DNA of 64,000 bases from positions 6,658,097 to 6,722,096 of the forward strand of contig OX457040.1 of the NCBI GenBank assembly GCA_949752735.1, read 5' to 3'. Within the stretch, counting starts at the first letter, position 1. Each line of letters begins with the position of its first letter. A program made the translations under genes and the position numbers. This document shows positions 25,001 to 36,424 of the stretch, one piece after another. Under the pieces are notes generated by a model. That model saw only the letters and a program-made list of their open reading frames with translations, was not told the origin of the DNA and ran no database searches. Origin of the DNA: Lumbricus terrestris (lineage: Eukaryota; Annelida; Clitellata; Crassiclitellata; Lumbricidae).

Positions 25001-25655
25001 AAGCTTCTTGTGACCCATTGCTTAGTAGCCTTAGCAACACCTTGTGATTTGTTAGAATCGTTAAAGTCCATCTAACTTTACCAGGTGACAGATCATTTCC
25101 TTGGTTTGTATGCATGCATGTTCAATGTTTCTGGCGGTAATATAGTAACTGCTATGAAGATTTGATCCGAGTTTATATGACATTTTTATGGCCGCAATGT
25201 CAGTTGATGTTTACGGTATGATTTAACTTCATAACTTTATAGCATCCGCCTTTATAATAATTTCAACAGATTAGCCTACCTCCGACCTCCGTGTTATGGC
25301 CTCTATGGCTACTTTTGTCAACAGCAGATAATGTTTGCAATTCAGTTTATCTTTTTCACACTACCCAGATTTTTTAATTTCTTTGGAATGAACAGAACAC
25401 CCTCGCTACTACAGCTGGCACCGGTGCATAAGCTGGTCCCCATGATCTGACATCAACGGGCGCTAGGTTAAGCTTATTTTTCAAAGATTTTCATCACATT
25501 GCAGTGATTTCCATTGTTTGTTCGAGAGCGTTTTCAATGTTCCTGGTTCAACAACATAACGGAGTCGACATTATTTTTTGGTTTACCTGTATCTGTATCT
25601 TTTACGAGTCCTTAGAAAGATTCATTCTTTGCGCTAAAAACGGAGCTGCTGATGT
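25001..25655. other. Spacer without genes
   Basis: No coding signal. TGACATCAACGGGCGCTAGG at 25,448 resembles the recurring CATCAATGGCCGTTGA motif. Confidence 0.4.
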
Positions 25656-26105
25656 GTATTTAAGCATAATTAGAAATCATTTAAAAGGTGTTCAACTAGC
25701 GCAGTCAGCTTAATTTAGATTATTATCAGCGAAAATACCGTTGTTACTAGTGTAGGCCTTCTTCTTTAGTTCTCTGCCGTCAGTCAGGTTCATATGTGTA
25801 GGCCTAAATAACTCAAACCCTAACTAATACATATTCCTTTCATTCCTCGTTCTTTTACCTGGAATTGTCTTTGGCACAACTTACAAACGAGTTGATTCAA
25901 AGCTATGCAATGCATTGACATAATAAATTATGATAAAATTGTAACAACTGTCACTGTTCGTACTTTGATAGTGCCAATCCCAATTCAGACAAAAAGAGGA
26001 GGGCGTCGCCAATGGTCTCTGTTGCCCAAGGTTTTCGTTGAAATGCAAGAAACCAAATCATCCAATGTCATTAAACATTCATCCGCGTACAAGAACCAGT
26101 AATGG
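25656..26105 (+). repeat. About 430-bp dispersed repeat, copy 1
   Basis: Aligns with 29,318-29,710 through most of its length: TTTAAAAGGTGTTCAACTAG, ATTATCAGCGAAAAT, TAGGCCTAAATAACTCAA, CGTTCTTTTACC, CAATTGTCTTT, AACAACTGTCACTGTTCGTA, AGTGCCAATCCCA, AGAGGAGGGCG, GTTTTCGTTGAAATGCAAGA and AACCAAATCAT. The second half includes the dispersed GCCAGTCCC motif. Copy 3, interrupted, is at 45,890-46,330. No coding capacity. Confidence 0.8.
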
Positions 26106-26207
26106 AGATATGCACTTAATCGGAGTTGTCTTCCATCGAAATAATTATTTTGCATTGCAACGTCACCATAGCGCTGTAATAATTGTCCCAGTGTAACTTA
26201 AACACCC

Positions 26208-27034
26208 TTAATACGATGATTCTTCTTCTTCTTCTTCATTGTCCATGGGCTGACCACTGCAGGTGTCCACTGCACACTTGACTACTCTCTTCCATGATTC
26301 TCTGTCCCGTGCTCGGTGTGTCAGCTCCTGTGCATTCATCCCACACCACTCTTCTATGTCCTGCAACCATTCTCTGCATGGTCTTCCTTTTCTCCCCGTT
26401 CCCTCCATGATTCCCGTCATTATGCTCCTTATCTTTCTATCATCACTCATTCTTTGGATGTGTCCGAATAGTTTCAGTTTCCTTTTCATTATGGTTTCTA
26501 CCATATCTGATTTGCTGTTGAGTCTTCTTCGCACTTCTATGTTAGTTATTTTCTGTGTCCAGTTGATCTGCAGTATTCTCCTATAACAGTACATTTCGAA
26601 AGCCAATATCCTCTGCTTGTCCTCCTTTTTTATTGTCCAGGTTTCGCATGCATACAATGCCGTGCTAAATACGCATGTTTCTAGTATTCTTTTCTTTATG
26701 CCATGTGACATTGTTTTACTCCTCCATATGTTGTTGAATCCCGCCATTATCCATTTTGCTTTGTTTATTCTTCTTCTAATCTCCTTCGTGCAGCTGTTAT
26801 CGGACGTTAGTAGGCTCCCTAAGTATACGAATTCTGTGACATTTTCGATGATTTCTCCTCTAACCTTGATGTTCTTTTCTATTTCTTCTTTCCCAAATGC
26901 CATTGTATTTGTCTTTCCGATGTTGATTTTCAAGTTTGCCTTTTCGCCCGCTCTATTCAGCAGTTCCACATTCTCTTGAAGTATGTCAAAATTCTCCTCT
27001 AGGAGATCTACGTCATCCGCAAATCTTAAATTGT
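26208..27034 (-). pseudogene. RTE-type RT thumb and C-terminus, open frame
   Basis: The frame is open from LRFADDVDLLEENFD (the catalytic F-A-D-D box) to the stop at 26,208. Segments are ANLKINIGKTNTMAF, VTEFVYLGSLLTSDNSCTKE, LYACETWTIKKEDKQRILAF, NWTQKITNIEVRRRL, KLFGHIQRMSDDRKIRSIMT, GRKGRPCREWLQDIEEWCG and DRESWKRVV. It belongs to the same clade as the LINE at 20,536-22,985 but a different family. The last residues (run of Glu) are read from the (GAA)n tail and include target DNA. About 275 residues without a lesion, so it is probably younger than most copies here; without its N-terminal half it cannot work. Confidence 0.93.
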
Positions 27035-27035
27035 C
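26222..27035 (-). mobile_element. RTE-type LINE, 5'-truncated, with 12-bp TSD
   Basis: An insertion bounded by the perfect direct repeat AATACGATGATT (26,210-26,221 and 27,036-27,047). The 3' end on the minus strand is a (GAA)n tail (TTC repeats at 26,222-26,240), and the 5' end is cut within the RT catalytic box. This is a textbook target-primed reverse transcription product: variable-length TSD, 5' truncation, simple-repeat tail. Confidence 0.92.
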
Positions 27036-27047
27036 AATACGATGATT

Positions 27048-28332
27048 ATCATTATATAATAATGTTCATTTACAACCCAACCTGTTCAAAGCAAATCGTG
27101 CAAAAATCGAGCAGAGAGGAACAAGGAGCAAGAACAAAAGTCATAAAAACAAGAAAATTGACGACACCGGCCTTTAATTCGTTCATTGCCGTTTGAACGG
27201 TTGGCGTACGTTTCGTCAACGGTGGTTGAGTATAAAAGGATTGACGAAAAAAATTGTGAAGCGATCTGCAAAATCAGGTTATGTCGTAAAAATGAAACAT
27301 AACAGTGTGTTACCATAATATTAGACAGTAAAAGTTTTATTTAAAAAAGAACAATATTCTGATCAAATACGACGGAGTTATGGATATTTTAGAATCCGAA
27401 ACTGCGATTTTGCAGTTTTGCGGGAAACTCGAGGAAAAGGTGATCAACTAGTTTCGCTTTTTTACTAAGCTGTCTCTAGAATCTGCTTATTATCATGGCC
27501 TGATAATAATTATCATAATTTAAGTCACCAATAATTATTGTTAGCCCACAGTTTCAGCTTTCAGATGATACCGAGTTCAATAGGCATGAAAGGCCTTATG
27601 ACCGACGGCAATGATGTGTAAATGAACTAAAAGCCCGATTCGACAGTTTTGAAAGATACAGCATTCACAAATAAAATAAGTTTAAAATATTTCCAGACGG
27701 ATTTTAGCTTTGATATTTGGCGAATAATTAAATAATACAGTGATTTCCTACTATATGAAAATGCAAAAAAGTAAAAAGTGAACTAAAATCGACAATTAAC
27801 TCAAAATGATATCGTGCGAGATAAATCTGATTTTGTTAGATCGCAGCACAATTGTAATTTATTCCTGATAAATGAAAGTGGGATTGAATAAGTCATGAAT
27901 TGCTTAAATGGAAGTGTAATTGTTGAAAACATAAAACAGCTTAAAGAGAAGCTTATTTGGTGAGAAATTTAGTTTTTTTAGAAATTGAATGAAAGAAAGT
28001 GTAACGATGAAACGAATTCTTGCCTAAGTGGAAGTTCAGCATTTTAGCTTATTGACGTCGACGCCTAATATAAAAACCAATGGATCCAGTGACGGCTCTC
28101 GATTGGAATTAGCTTCGACACCTTTATTAAGATATATATTCGACAATATATGACATAATTAATCGTAATCGTCATCAAAATTACTCATGACCTTGGTGCT
28201 CAATTACAATGTTTCATACTCATTGATTAAATTTATTAATTTGCACTCGGCAATGATAGGATTTTATACTGGCATCTTGACAAAATTGCTTATTATGGAT
28301 AAACAGCGGATCGCACGGTAGATATTAATATA
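27048..28332. other. AT-rich spacer
   Basis: 1.3 kb with no recognisable gene, tail, TIR or motif copy except TAGCTTCGACACCTTTATTA at 28,110. It is one of the least repeat-like stretches of the window. Confidence 0.4.
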
Positions 28333-28536
28333 ATGGTAAATGTGAAATATTTAAGAAACAATGGGGAGATTAATAGCATCTCGGTCCCCACCACAAAATT
28401 CGGGAGACCGTCACTCCTGTTTCGAGGACCTACGCCCATAATAGGCCCAACAAGCAGGCTGAATAAATTCTTTGATCAAACCGGATATGATGTTTTTAAA
28501 AGAATGGTAAAGTGGAATTTTCATTTTGAAGCTTAA
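28333..28536 (+). pseudogene. Possible LINE C-terminal scrap
   Basis: A 67-codon frame with VPTTKFGRPSLLFRGPTPII and, 15 residues on, YDVFKRMVKWNFHFEA and a stop. It loosely fits the RT C-terminus plan (GxRSFSFxGPxxWN ... FKxxLKxxLF), but the WNxLP core is absent. It could be chance. Confidence 0.35.
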
Positions 28537-28735
28537 ATGGCAAAAATTAAATTACCTGCCGCACTCTTTATAATAATTCATAGCGAAACAATAAGTAAAA
28601 ATTTATTTGAAGTCGCTAGAGTGTAGAAGATAGCGCTGAAATAAATTGCTATTATACGTGTAAATCTTTTGCAAATTTCTTAAGAGTTCAGACGACCCCT
28701 GGCAGACTTCAGGCGACCGACGTGAGGGTCGCGAC

Positions 28736-29225
28736 CATAGAGGTGTATTATATAATGAATATATCACTAGAGAGAGTATCAAGTCTCCATATTGAAGTCG
28801 CCGTCTAATTCGTGCCGACCAATCACATCATATCTGTCTAATTCGCACCGACCAATCATTGGCGATTTCTCATACCGACCAATCACAGTCTTACAACATC
28901 GATCAGGAAAATAACTAAAATAATATCAGCATTTTTATAATGATTCGAACATGTCGATGTTTTCTTGTGAATACTGCTGTTTTCTTGCAATATTCACAAG
29001 TAACATTTAACATCGACATGTTCGAATTATACAAATGTTGATATTATTTTATTTGTTTTTCTAGATCGAAGTTGTAAGACTGTGATTGGTCGGTACGATA
29101 AATCGCATATGATTGGTTGTTTCGAATTAGATCGTCGTTAATTGATGACTTCACAACAGACTGCAGGGCAGATACACGTCATACTCTCTCTAGCGCTAAT
29201 GTTATACATGTAATACATCTCAATG
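28736..29225. mobile_element. Palindromic hAT-type MITE, 490 bp, 8-bp TSD
   Basis: Ends CATAGAGGTGTATTA and TACATCTCAATG are inverted (CATWGAGRTGYATTA). Flanks carry the perfect 8-bp duplication GTCGCGAC (28,728-28,735 and 29,226-29,233). Almost the whole element folds on itself: CTAGAGAGAGTAT, ACCAATCACAGTCTTACAAC, AATATCAGCATTT and ATTCGAACATGTCGATG appear again inverted in the right half, with the axis near 28,984. A shorter relative lies at 39,861-40,102. Confidence 0.93.
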
Positions 29226-29317
29226 GTCGCGACCCACAATTGAGAACTTACACTCTTTTGTGACGAGGAATTAGGAATCATTATAAAATAACCACCAACA
29301 GCACGTTGGTGGTTATT

Positions 29318-29712
29318 TTAGCATCATTAGAAATAATTTAAAAGGTGTTCAATTAGCGCGTTCGGTTTAAGATATTATCAGCGAAAATGTCGTGGCTGCT
29401 AGGTTAGGCCTAAATAACTCAAGCCATAACTAATTATTCATATTGTCTTTCATACATCGTTCTTTTACCCGCAATTGTCTTTAGCACACCTCACAAACGA
29501 GTCGATTCGAATCTATGCATTGCGTCGAAATAATAAAATTATGACAATATTTATAACAACTGTCACTGTTCGTACTTTGTCAGTGCCAGTCCCAAGCCAG
29601 ACAAACAGAGGAGGGCGACGCAAATGGTCTTTGCTATCAGACGTTTTCGTTGAAATGCAAGAAACCAAATCATTCAATGTCATTAAGCATTCGCCCGCGT
29701 ACACATAAGTGG
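29318..29712 (+). repeat. About 430-bp dispersed repeat, copy 2
   Basis: Partner of 25,656-26,105; see there for shared blocks. The GCCAGTCCCAAGCCAGACAA motif copy starts at 29,583. Immediately left (29,283-29,325) is the short inverted repeat AAAATAACCACCAAC/GTTGGTGGTTATTTT, a near-perfect hairpin. Confidence 0.8.
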
Positions 29713-30506
29713 CTATTTGCAAAGAATTCGAACGAAAGTCTTAGATGTGTTTCCTCTTCGATTTGCTGACCACAAAGCAAGGATAATCGTGTTTCTCAAC
29801 CACAAACGAGGGATTGATCTTAGGTGGTTATTGTGTATCACTGTCGTCATTTCGCACCAGATGCCGACGACGTATGTGTCCTATTATAAATGCATAGGCG
29901 TAGGAGACGGGGGTCCAGAGGGGCAAATACCCCCTTTCCCCCAATTTCGGGCAAGTCTGTTTTTCGGGCAATTAGACCCTAGAAAATATTAAATAAAACT
30001 TCTTGAAGTTCAACGTTCATTTGGTACATCACATTATCTTTCAGACCCAACTTGTCCGAGTCGAATTAAATATTAGCTCACAACAAACATGGATAGCAGA
30101 AATTCGCGAAAAAGTTCAGAATTCTCGGTAGCATTTTGTAAATAATGGCGAGAATCGGAGCAAATTCAGGAGCAGAAATTTGCCCGGAAATTGCGACTAT
30201 TCGTGGCATTTGGGGGAAATCCACGGCATTCAAGCCAGGTGCCACAGATCACGAAATTAGCTGCCTGAATGACATCGAAATCACAACCATTGGCCGAGTT
30301 CACAATTATTTTGACTTCCGAGTCGTGAGAAAAGACCTTGAAAAACAATCTCATTGTGCGCAATACACTATTAATTTCATTGTAGACACTCTTATTCAAG
30401 GTGTTTAACTGGAGGCGTTTTTAAAAAAGGGTCAAGAGTTTAGCAATATCATAAAGAATTATAACTGACAATATTTATTATTGATGTCAACTATACTCAC
30501 TAAAGC
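29713..30506. other. Spacer, no recognised gene
   Basis: Open frames here (for example 30,145-30,408 plus, 87 codons) match nothing I know. GGCGTAGGAGACGGGGGTCC at 29,899, followed by GGCAAATACCCCC, resembles a DNA-transposon terminus, but no partner was seen. Confidence 0.35.
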
Positions 30507-30875
<369 letters not shown>

Positions 30876-31084
30876 GTGAGCCAGTGTTAAAGAGCACTTT
30901 TTAAATCCCGTGGTCTTGTATTGTCGCAGAAATGGTCGAAGGCATGAAGCGCTGTAGCATTTGCGGGGACGCGAACTTATGGTGCACAAAGGACACTATT
31001 AAAAGGTGTTGAAACAGTAGGCCTACTTTGCACAGCCAACCATATTCAATTTTTAACGACATTTACAAATGAAATACATCTTCA

Positions 31085-31670
31085 CTGTCTATGTGGGGCG
31101 CGGTGGCGTGGCCTTGATGCAGGAGGGTTGCATGTTCGAATCCGCCTGAAGCCGCTAATTAGGGACCTAATGTAAAGTCATACACTCGCAAATGCCCTGC
31201 TCTTCGGCGTGAAATTTAGACTCAGAGTCCGCGCTGTTTCAGTAGTCAGGAGCGGCGCCCGCAGGATTTTTTTGTACGCACAGAAATTTTCGATGGAGGG
31301 ACGAAGAAGGAAAAATTTTTGTTAGGGTCGCCGAAAAAACTGATGAGCTTTTTTTAGTCATCAACGTAGAATTTCCCAAAAACATACCTTTTCTATCCGT
31401 CGAATAAACTGATGACCTTTTTTTCATCAACCTAGAATTTCCCAAAAACATACCTTACATACCTTTTCTATCCGCCGAAAAAACTGATGACCTTTTTTTA
31501 GTCATCAGCCTAGAATTTCCCAAAAACATACCTTTTCTTTCCGCCGAAAAAACTGATGACCTATTTTTTTAGTCATCGCGCTGTACGCACTTGCGTGCGT
31601 GCGTACGTCTGCGGGCGCCGCTGAGTAGTCGGGAGCGCATCTTCTGAATAGTCTCAATAACAAGTATATG
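31085..31670 (+). mobile_element. tRNA-derived SINE with LINE-like tail, split by a small transposon
   Basis: The head GGGGCGCGGTGGCGTGGCC and the B box GCATGTTCGAATCCGCC are followed by the body (ACTCGCAAATGCCC...GGCGTGAAATTTAGAC). The tail GTAGTCGGGAGCGCATCTTC resumes after 31,623. Removing 31,250-31,623 and one TSD copy restores the order seen in the intact SINEs at 41,010-41,225 and 46,860-47,090. Confidence 0.82.
31250..31623. mobile_element. 374-bp DNA transposon with hairpin-forming tandem core
   Basis: Ends GAGCGGCGCCCGCAG and CTGCGGGCGCCGCTG are inverted (14 of 15). Flanks AGTAGTCAG (31,241-31,249) and AGTAGTCGG (31,624-31,632) are an imperfect 9-bp duplication. The core at about 31,330-31,580 has four tandem units of 62-73 bp, each CCGAAAAAACTGATGACC, a T-run, AGTCATCA, CCTAGAATTTCCCAAAAACA and TACCTTTTCT. 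GATGAC/GTCATC inside each unit can pair. TSD size would suit MULE-type or another 8-9-bp superfamily; the type is unknown. Confidence 0.8.
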
Positions 31671-32494
31671 ATTGTAGCAGAAGAATACCAGTGCAGTGCA
31701 CCCTCCTCTTAAAATGCGATTTCGTGCACGTGAAAGTCAAATAATGGCGATAAGAGCAAGTCGAAGTTCAGGTAAAGAAGATGTTGCTAAACGCTAGAAA
31801 CTGTGACCTAAGCAAATAATTGCAAGCAATTGATGCAGTTGCCATATTCATCAATTAAACAACGTCATGCATTAGTTGTAGTCTGCCAGTGTCAGTCCCA
31901 GGCCTGAAAGATAAAGGAGGGCAACGCTAATCATCCTTGTTATCACAGAGTGTCGAAAAATGGAACTACAATCACCGTTATGTATGCACACTATTACTAT
32001 GTACATCGTACAATACCTACCTTCATTCAATCATTCATTCATGATATTAATTATATCGTTGAAATAAATAAGTTAGATTCACTTTTAACTGGACTTTGCA
32101 TTTATCTTATACCTAACAAAGTACTTATTATTATTCCACAGTTTAACGTCGTCCCATAACATCAATGGCCGTTGACGACAATACAAAAAATAATTACTTA
32201 CAATGCAATGAAAACAAACTTCTAGCATACTAAAAGCACCATAAACAGGACTGGTGTCTGAATGAAGCTACACAATTTCATCAATGTTCAATCATTAACA
32301 ACTTTAAAAGTCCATCTTACATTTCCTATATGTGTCCCAAAATCTACCAAAGTACAGCGTTGTAAATTGATTATATAGCATTATTGCAAATAGTTATGAA
32401 GGTGTCTAACTTGCGCGTTTGGCTAAAGAACGTCGCGATATGCCATGTTTGCTAGGGTACAGAGCCAAATAACGCAGACTCATTCTAATTCAAT
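31671..32494. repeat. Spacer with motif copies
   Basis: No gene. GCCAGTGTCAGTCCCAGGCC...GGAGGGCAACGCTAATC lies at 31,888-31,960 (dispersed motif, plus). TTTAACGTCGTCCC and CATCAATGGCCGTTGACGAC lie at 32,142-32,182. GAAGGTGTCTAACTTGCGCG lies at 32,399, like the start of the repeat at 25,656. Short (TTCA)n at 32,022-32,040. Confidence 0.5.
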
Positions 32495-33155
32495 ACAATA
32501 CAATACAATTTATTATTTGTAACGCGCTTTAACAAGACACGTCTTGCACAAAAGCGCGCAGCCTATGATGTTAACAGTCGCTACAGCAAACAAAGTCATC
32601 TGAAAGTAATAACGCAGCCAAAAAACAAACAACACGAGTCGCAAGCGAATGAACTCCGATGAAGACATAAGAGTACAGCCGAAAAGTTTCTCGTACGATG
32701 TTAAGTTGATGTTAAGTTGAGTTTAGGATCTGAATATTTGAGTCTCTGCTTGGTGGTTGAAGCAAAGAACAGCAACGAGCAGAACTATCGCAAACACGAC
32801 GTCGTAGCGCCGCAACGGTGCAATTCTCGCTTAAAGACAGTAAATGAAGCATGAAATCCTTCTCTCGTATCATCGTCTCATTCGTGTAGTATGCAAGTCC
32901 GGTAATTGAATCGCAGGCTGGCGGATATGATGGTATGATCAAACCTGGCATCCCTTGCGGAGGACGAAACAGATCCGTCCACTGATGAACGCCGGTTTCC
33001 TTAGGTCCGCACATCAAGAAATTTCTGGCGGATATGATGGTATTCTGACCAACCTGGCATCCCCTGCGGAAGACGAAGTAGACCCGTCCAATCGCCAACG
33101 CCGGTTGCTTAAGTCCTCGCAAAGAAACTTGCGATACAAAATCCCGTCCAAACAT
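32495..33155 (-). repeat. Non-coding retroelement 3' region with 106-bp internal duplication
   Basis: On the minus strand it ends in CGCGCTTTTGTGCAAGACGT, then CTTGTTAAAGCGCG (a stem-loop) and (TTGTA)n at 32,498-32,512. Words such as GATGTTAA..CAGTC, AACAACACGAGT and the stem-loop tail position parallel 42,395-43,010. Positions of about 32,924-33,028 and 33,029-33,133 are direct repeats (GGCGGATATGATGGTAT, CCTGGCATCCC, GCGGA.GACGAA, CGTCCA, CAACGCCGGTT). It may be a LINE 3' UTR or a SINE; I see no RT. Confidence 0.6.
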
Positions 33156-33399
33156 GATGAAAACGGAGACGACAAAGTCAGAGAAGCAATCACGACTTCA
33201 AAAGACTAACAAATATTCGTTAATTTTTCGGCGACTTTCACTACAGACACCATTATTTGCCGTAACGACTCAGAGGCCACATCGTCGGCCATTTTGCCAA
33301 CGACCAACGACTATCCATATTATTCATATTATTTTCTTAATGCTGACCTTATTCACAACATTTCGGATCTGAATCCGATCGACATCAATAAAGATTTGA

Positions 33400-34905
33400 G
33401 CAGCAAGTGAAACTGAGAAGGCTATTCTCTCAAGCGCCAGGGTCTAGACCCAAGTGTTCCCTCCAGTTATCGACCCATTTCCAATCTCTCTTTTCTCTCC
33501 AAACTCCTGGAAAAATGTATTTCGCTCCAGCTAGTTGACTATCTTGAAACCAACTCACTAATGCCCCCTCTTCAATCTGGCTTTAGGAAATATCATTCTA
33601 CTGAATCTCTTATTACTCGCTTACTTACTGACATCTTTGCCGCTGTTGATCAATCCCACATTACCTTACTTGCCCTGTTTGACGTCAGTGCGGCGTTCGA
33701 CACTGTTGACCATTCTATTCTACTCGAGCGTCTGTCCAAATCTTTTGGCATTGGTGACTCTGCCCTCCTCTGGCTTAGTTCTTTCCTCTCTGATCGCTCT
33801 GTATCTCTGATCTTTGGATCCACACGCTCCTCCTGGACCTTTGTTCCCTACGGCCTGCCTCAAGGCTCTGTCCTGGCGCCGCTTCTATACATCCTATATA
33901 CTGCTGATCTATTGAACCTATTATCCCGCAAGGGTGCCTCTGCTCATCAATACGCTGATGATACACAAGCATTTGTCCACGGTTCTCCCAGTGCTGCCTC
34001 TTCACTGGTTGCAACTATCCTTGACGCCACTATGGAACTGAACCAATGGATGTCTTCTAACCGTCTTCGCCTTAACTCTGATAAAACCCAATTCATCTGG
34101 CTTGGTGGTAGAGTCCAGCTCGCCAAGATTGATATGGAGCTCCTCAGCACGTTGTACCCAGATATCCAATTTTCTCCAACTGTTCGTGATCTGGGTTTTA
34201 CTCTGGAGTCTGGATCCAATCCTTTCTCTTACTGATCATGTTAACCGAATCTCTCGAACATGTTTCTATCACTTGCGACAATTGCGTACTATCCGCCACT
34301 CACTCTCCCTTCAAGCGGTCAAGGCGCTTGTCCATGCTTTGATTTGCTCTAGAGTCGACTTTGGAAACTCTGCCTATGCTGGTCTCTCCTCTCTTAACCT
34401 CTCTAAGCTTCAGTCTATTCTTAATGCTGCTGCCCGCTTAATTGCTGGTCTTCCCAAATTCTCTCACATATCTGATTTTATTCGGGACACTCTTCATTGG
34501 CTTCCTGTACCTCAGCGCATTGAGTTCAAGATCCTGACTCTTATGCGCAACTCTCTTCTCGGGGTAGCCCCCTCTTATCTTCGGGCACTGTGTAACTTGG
34601 TCTCCACTCTTCCTGGCCGCTCTGCCCTTCGATCTGCTGCCAATGGCCTTCTAGTTGTCCCGCGCATGCGTGGAGCTACGGCCTAGTCCAGAAGCTTTGC
34701 ATATCTTGGTCCTACTTGTTGGAACCGCCTTCCTCACAAGCTCCGTTTTGAGCTTCTTGGCCTTTCTCTTCCTCTGTTCCGTAAACGTCTGAAAACTATA
34801 CTATTTGTTAGCGGTGAGCACTAGCTTGGGTCGGGAGCGCCACTGAATCTCTGAGCGGCGCTATATAAATGTTCAATTACTATTACTATTACTATTACTA
34901 TTCTT
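33400..34905 (+). pseudogene. CR1/L2-type LINE, RT to 3' tail, two lesions
   Basis: The best CR1/L2-type copy. The open frame from about 33,430 gives SSYRPISNLSFLSKLLEKCI, QSGFRKYHSTESLITRLL, LFDVSAAFDTVDHSILLERL (motif A), YGLPQGSVLAPLLYILYTAD, HQYADDTQAF (catalytic) and WMSSNRLRLNSDKTQFIWLG. A frameshift near 34,200 moves the thumb (ISRTCFYHLRQLRTIRHSL, LNAAARLIAGLPKFSHISDF, TLHWLPVPQRIEFKI) to the next frame. A TAG at 34,684 precedes SRSFAYLGPTCWNRLP. The end is LKTILFVSGEH, a stop, the 3' hairpin (GGAGCGCCACTGAATCTCTG, AGCGGCGCTATATAAATG) and an (ATTACT)n tail. The endonuclease and ORF1 are absent. A sister copy is at 360-1,502. Confidence 0.93.
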
Positions 34906-34989
34906 GCTGTTGCACTATTATAGACGTTATGATAAAATTTTCAGAGAGAACTGAGAAATGTATCAGGAATCTCCGTAATATAAATTAAT

Positions 34990-35155
34990 AGAGCTTCTTA
35001 TCAAAGGTGTTATATGTATGTATGTATGTATGGCATACATATAAATATATAAATATATATACACACATACATACATACATACATACATACATACATACAT
35101 ACATTCATTCATTCATACATTCATACATACATACATACATACATACATACATACA

Positions 35156-35189
<34 letters not shown>

Positions 35190-35198
35190 CATATATAC

Positions 35199-35229
<31 letters not shown>

Positions 35230-35395
35230 CATACATACATACATACATACATACATACATACATACATACATACATACATACATACATACATACATACAT
35301 ACATACATACATACATACATACATACATACATACATACATACATACATACATACATACATACATACATACATACATACATACATACATACATTGT
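34990..35395. repeat. (CATA)n array, about 400 bp
   Basis: TATG units at 35,010-35,030, then CATA units to 35,392 with a few TTCA and TATA variants. Preceded by AAAGGTGTTATATGTATG. Cys-Met-Tyr-Val and His-Thr-Tyr-Ile frames are artefacts. Confidence 0.97.
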
Positions 35396-35718
35396 TAGGC
35401 ACTGCTGACCTTACTGCTGACCACGGGGCTGCTTTACGTCAGTTGTGCATACTCGATAGAGGGAGCCTGTACTATTCTGTGTGTGGATGTGAGGTGGTAA
35501 CTGGTTTGACTGGTTTGACTGTTCACGTGGGAGGACAGCCAAGGGGCGTTAGCAGTCGACCGTTATCTCTGAAACAGATCAGACCTATGTTGAGTTTTTG
35601 TTTTATTTGTGAAATGCGAAGTTACTACGAAGTAGACTGTTCAATATACATTTCGAACCTACTGTTTTCGTTCATCTCGCTCTTCTTCATTACGACCCCT
35701 AGACAAAGAGCCAACAAC
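35396..35718. other. Spacer between two (CATA)n arrays
   Basis: About 320 bp, moderately GC-rich for this window; nothing recognised. A frame runs through it (TADLTADHGAALRQLCILDR and on) but matches no family I know. GTTTGACTGGTTTGACTG is a short direct repeat. Confidence 0.35.
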
Positions 35719-35943
35719 ATACATACATACATACATACATACATACATACATACATACATACATACATACATACATACATACATACATACATACATACAT
35801 ACATACATACATACATACATACATACATACATACATACATACATACATACATACATACATACATACATACATACATACATACATACATACATACATACAT
35901 ACATACATACATACATACATACATACATACATACATACATACA

Positions 35944-35975
<32 letters not shown>

Positions 35976-35993
35976 CATATATGCATATATACA
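35719..35993. repeat. (CATA)n array, about 270 bp, near-pure
   Basis: Almost perfect CATA repeats ending in ATATACATATATGCATAT. The second of two arrays separated by 320 bp. Confidence 0.97.
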
Positions 35994-36167
35994 CTGGACC
36001 TAAATGCTAACAGACGTGGAGTAATGCTAGGGGTAATGTCCTGCGGGTGCAATGGTAGGGGTTAATGGCAGATGGGTTATGGCAGAGGTAAATATGGACA
36101 GGGAGGGGGGTAAAATCGGTTCCCTCTATAACAATCCTACTCACAAAACATCGATCTGGTTTACACA

Positions 36168-36375
36168 CCTTTCAAAAACGACTTCTGCCCAAACATAAAT
36201 CTGTCGAAATGGAACACAACACCTGGGCCGACGTCCACCTCTACTCAATGTATTGCCTCGATCTCCGCCACTGATTGCACTCTGCCAGTGCCAGTCCCAA
36301 GCCTGGATAAAGAAGGAGGGCGTCGCTAATGGTCTTTGTTACCACACAGTAACGTTAAACAGCAACTACGACGAC
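36168..36375 (+). repeat. LINE-like 3' end with dispersed motif (reference copy)
   Basis: Begins ACACACCTTTCAAAAACGAC, TTCTGCCCAAACATAAATC, which would encode an RT C-terminus (HL-K-like) ending at TAA in related copies. After about 70 bp comes the motif ATTGCACTCTGCCAGTGCCA, GTCCCAAGCCTGGATAAAG, AAGGAGGGCGTCGCTAATGG, CTTTGTTACCACACAGTAAC and GTTAAACAG. Order and spacing recur at 55,568-55,735 and 59,660-60,045. Confidence 0.7.
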
Positions 36376-36424
36376 GACTCGGAATAATTTGTATCGGCGT
36401 CCTTTTGAAAATGACAACTTAGTG

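Noticed and set aside
29899..29945. Transposon end GGCGTAGGAGACGGGGG
   Set aside because: No inverted partner or TSD found.
32712..33155. 147-codon minus-strand protein
   Set aside because: The frame lies over a 106-bp direct duplication in a non-coding retroelement tail, and I see no domain.
34990..36003. Long reading frames of His-Thr-Tyr-Ile and Cys-Met-Tyr-Val repeats on both strands
   Set aside because: They are translations of (CATA)n, whose 4-bp unit leaves all frames open. The same applies at 53,425-53,990 and 61,675-63,025.
35392..36003. Possible unique protein-coding exon between the two (CATA)n arrays
   Set aside because: The frame depends on entering and leaving repeats, has no recognisable domain and no clear splice sites.
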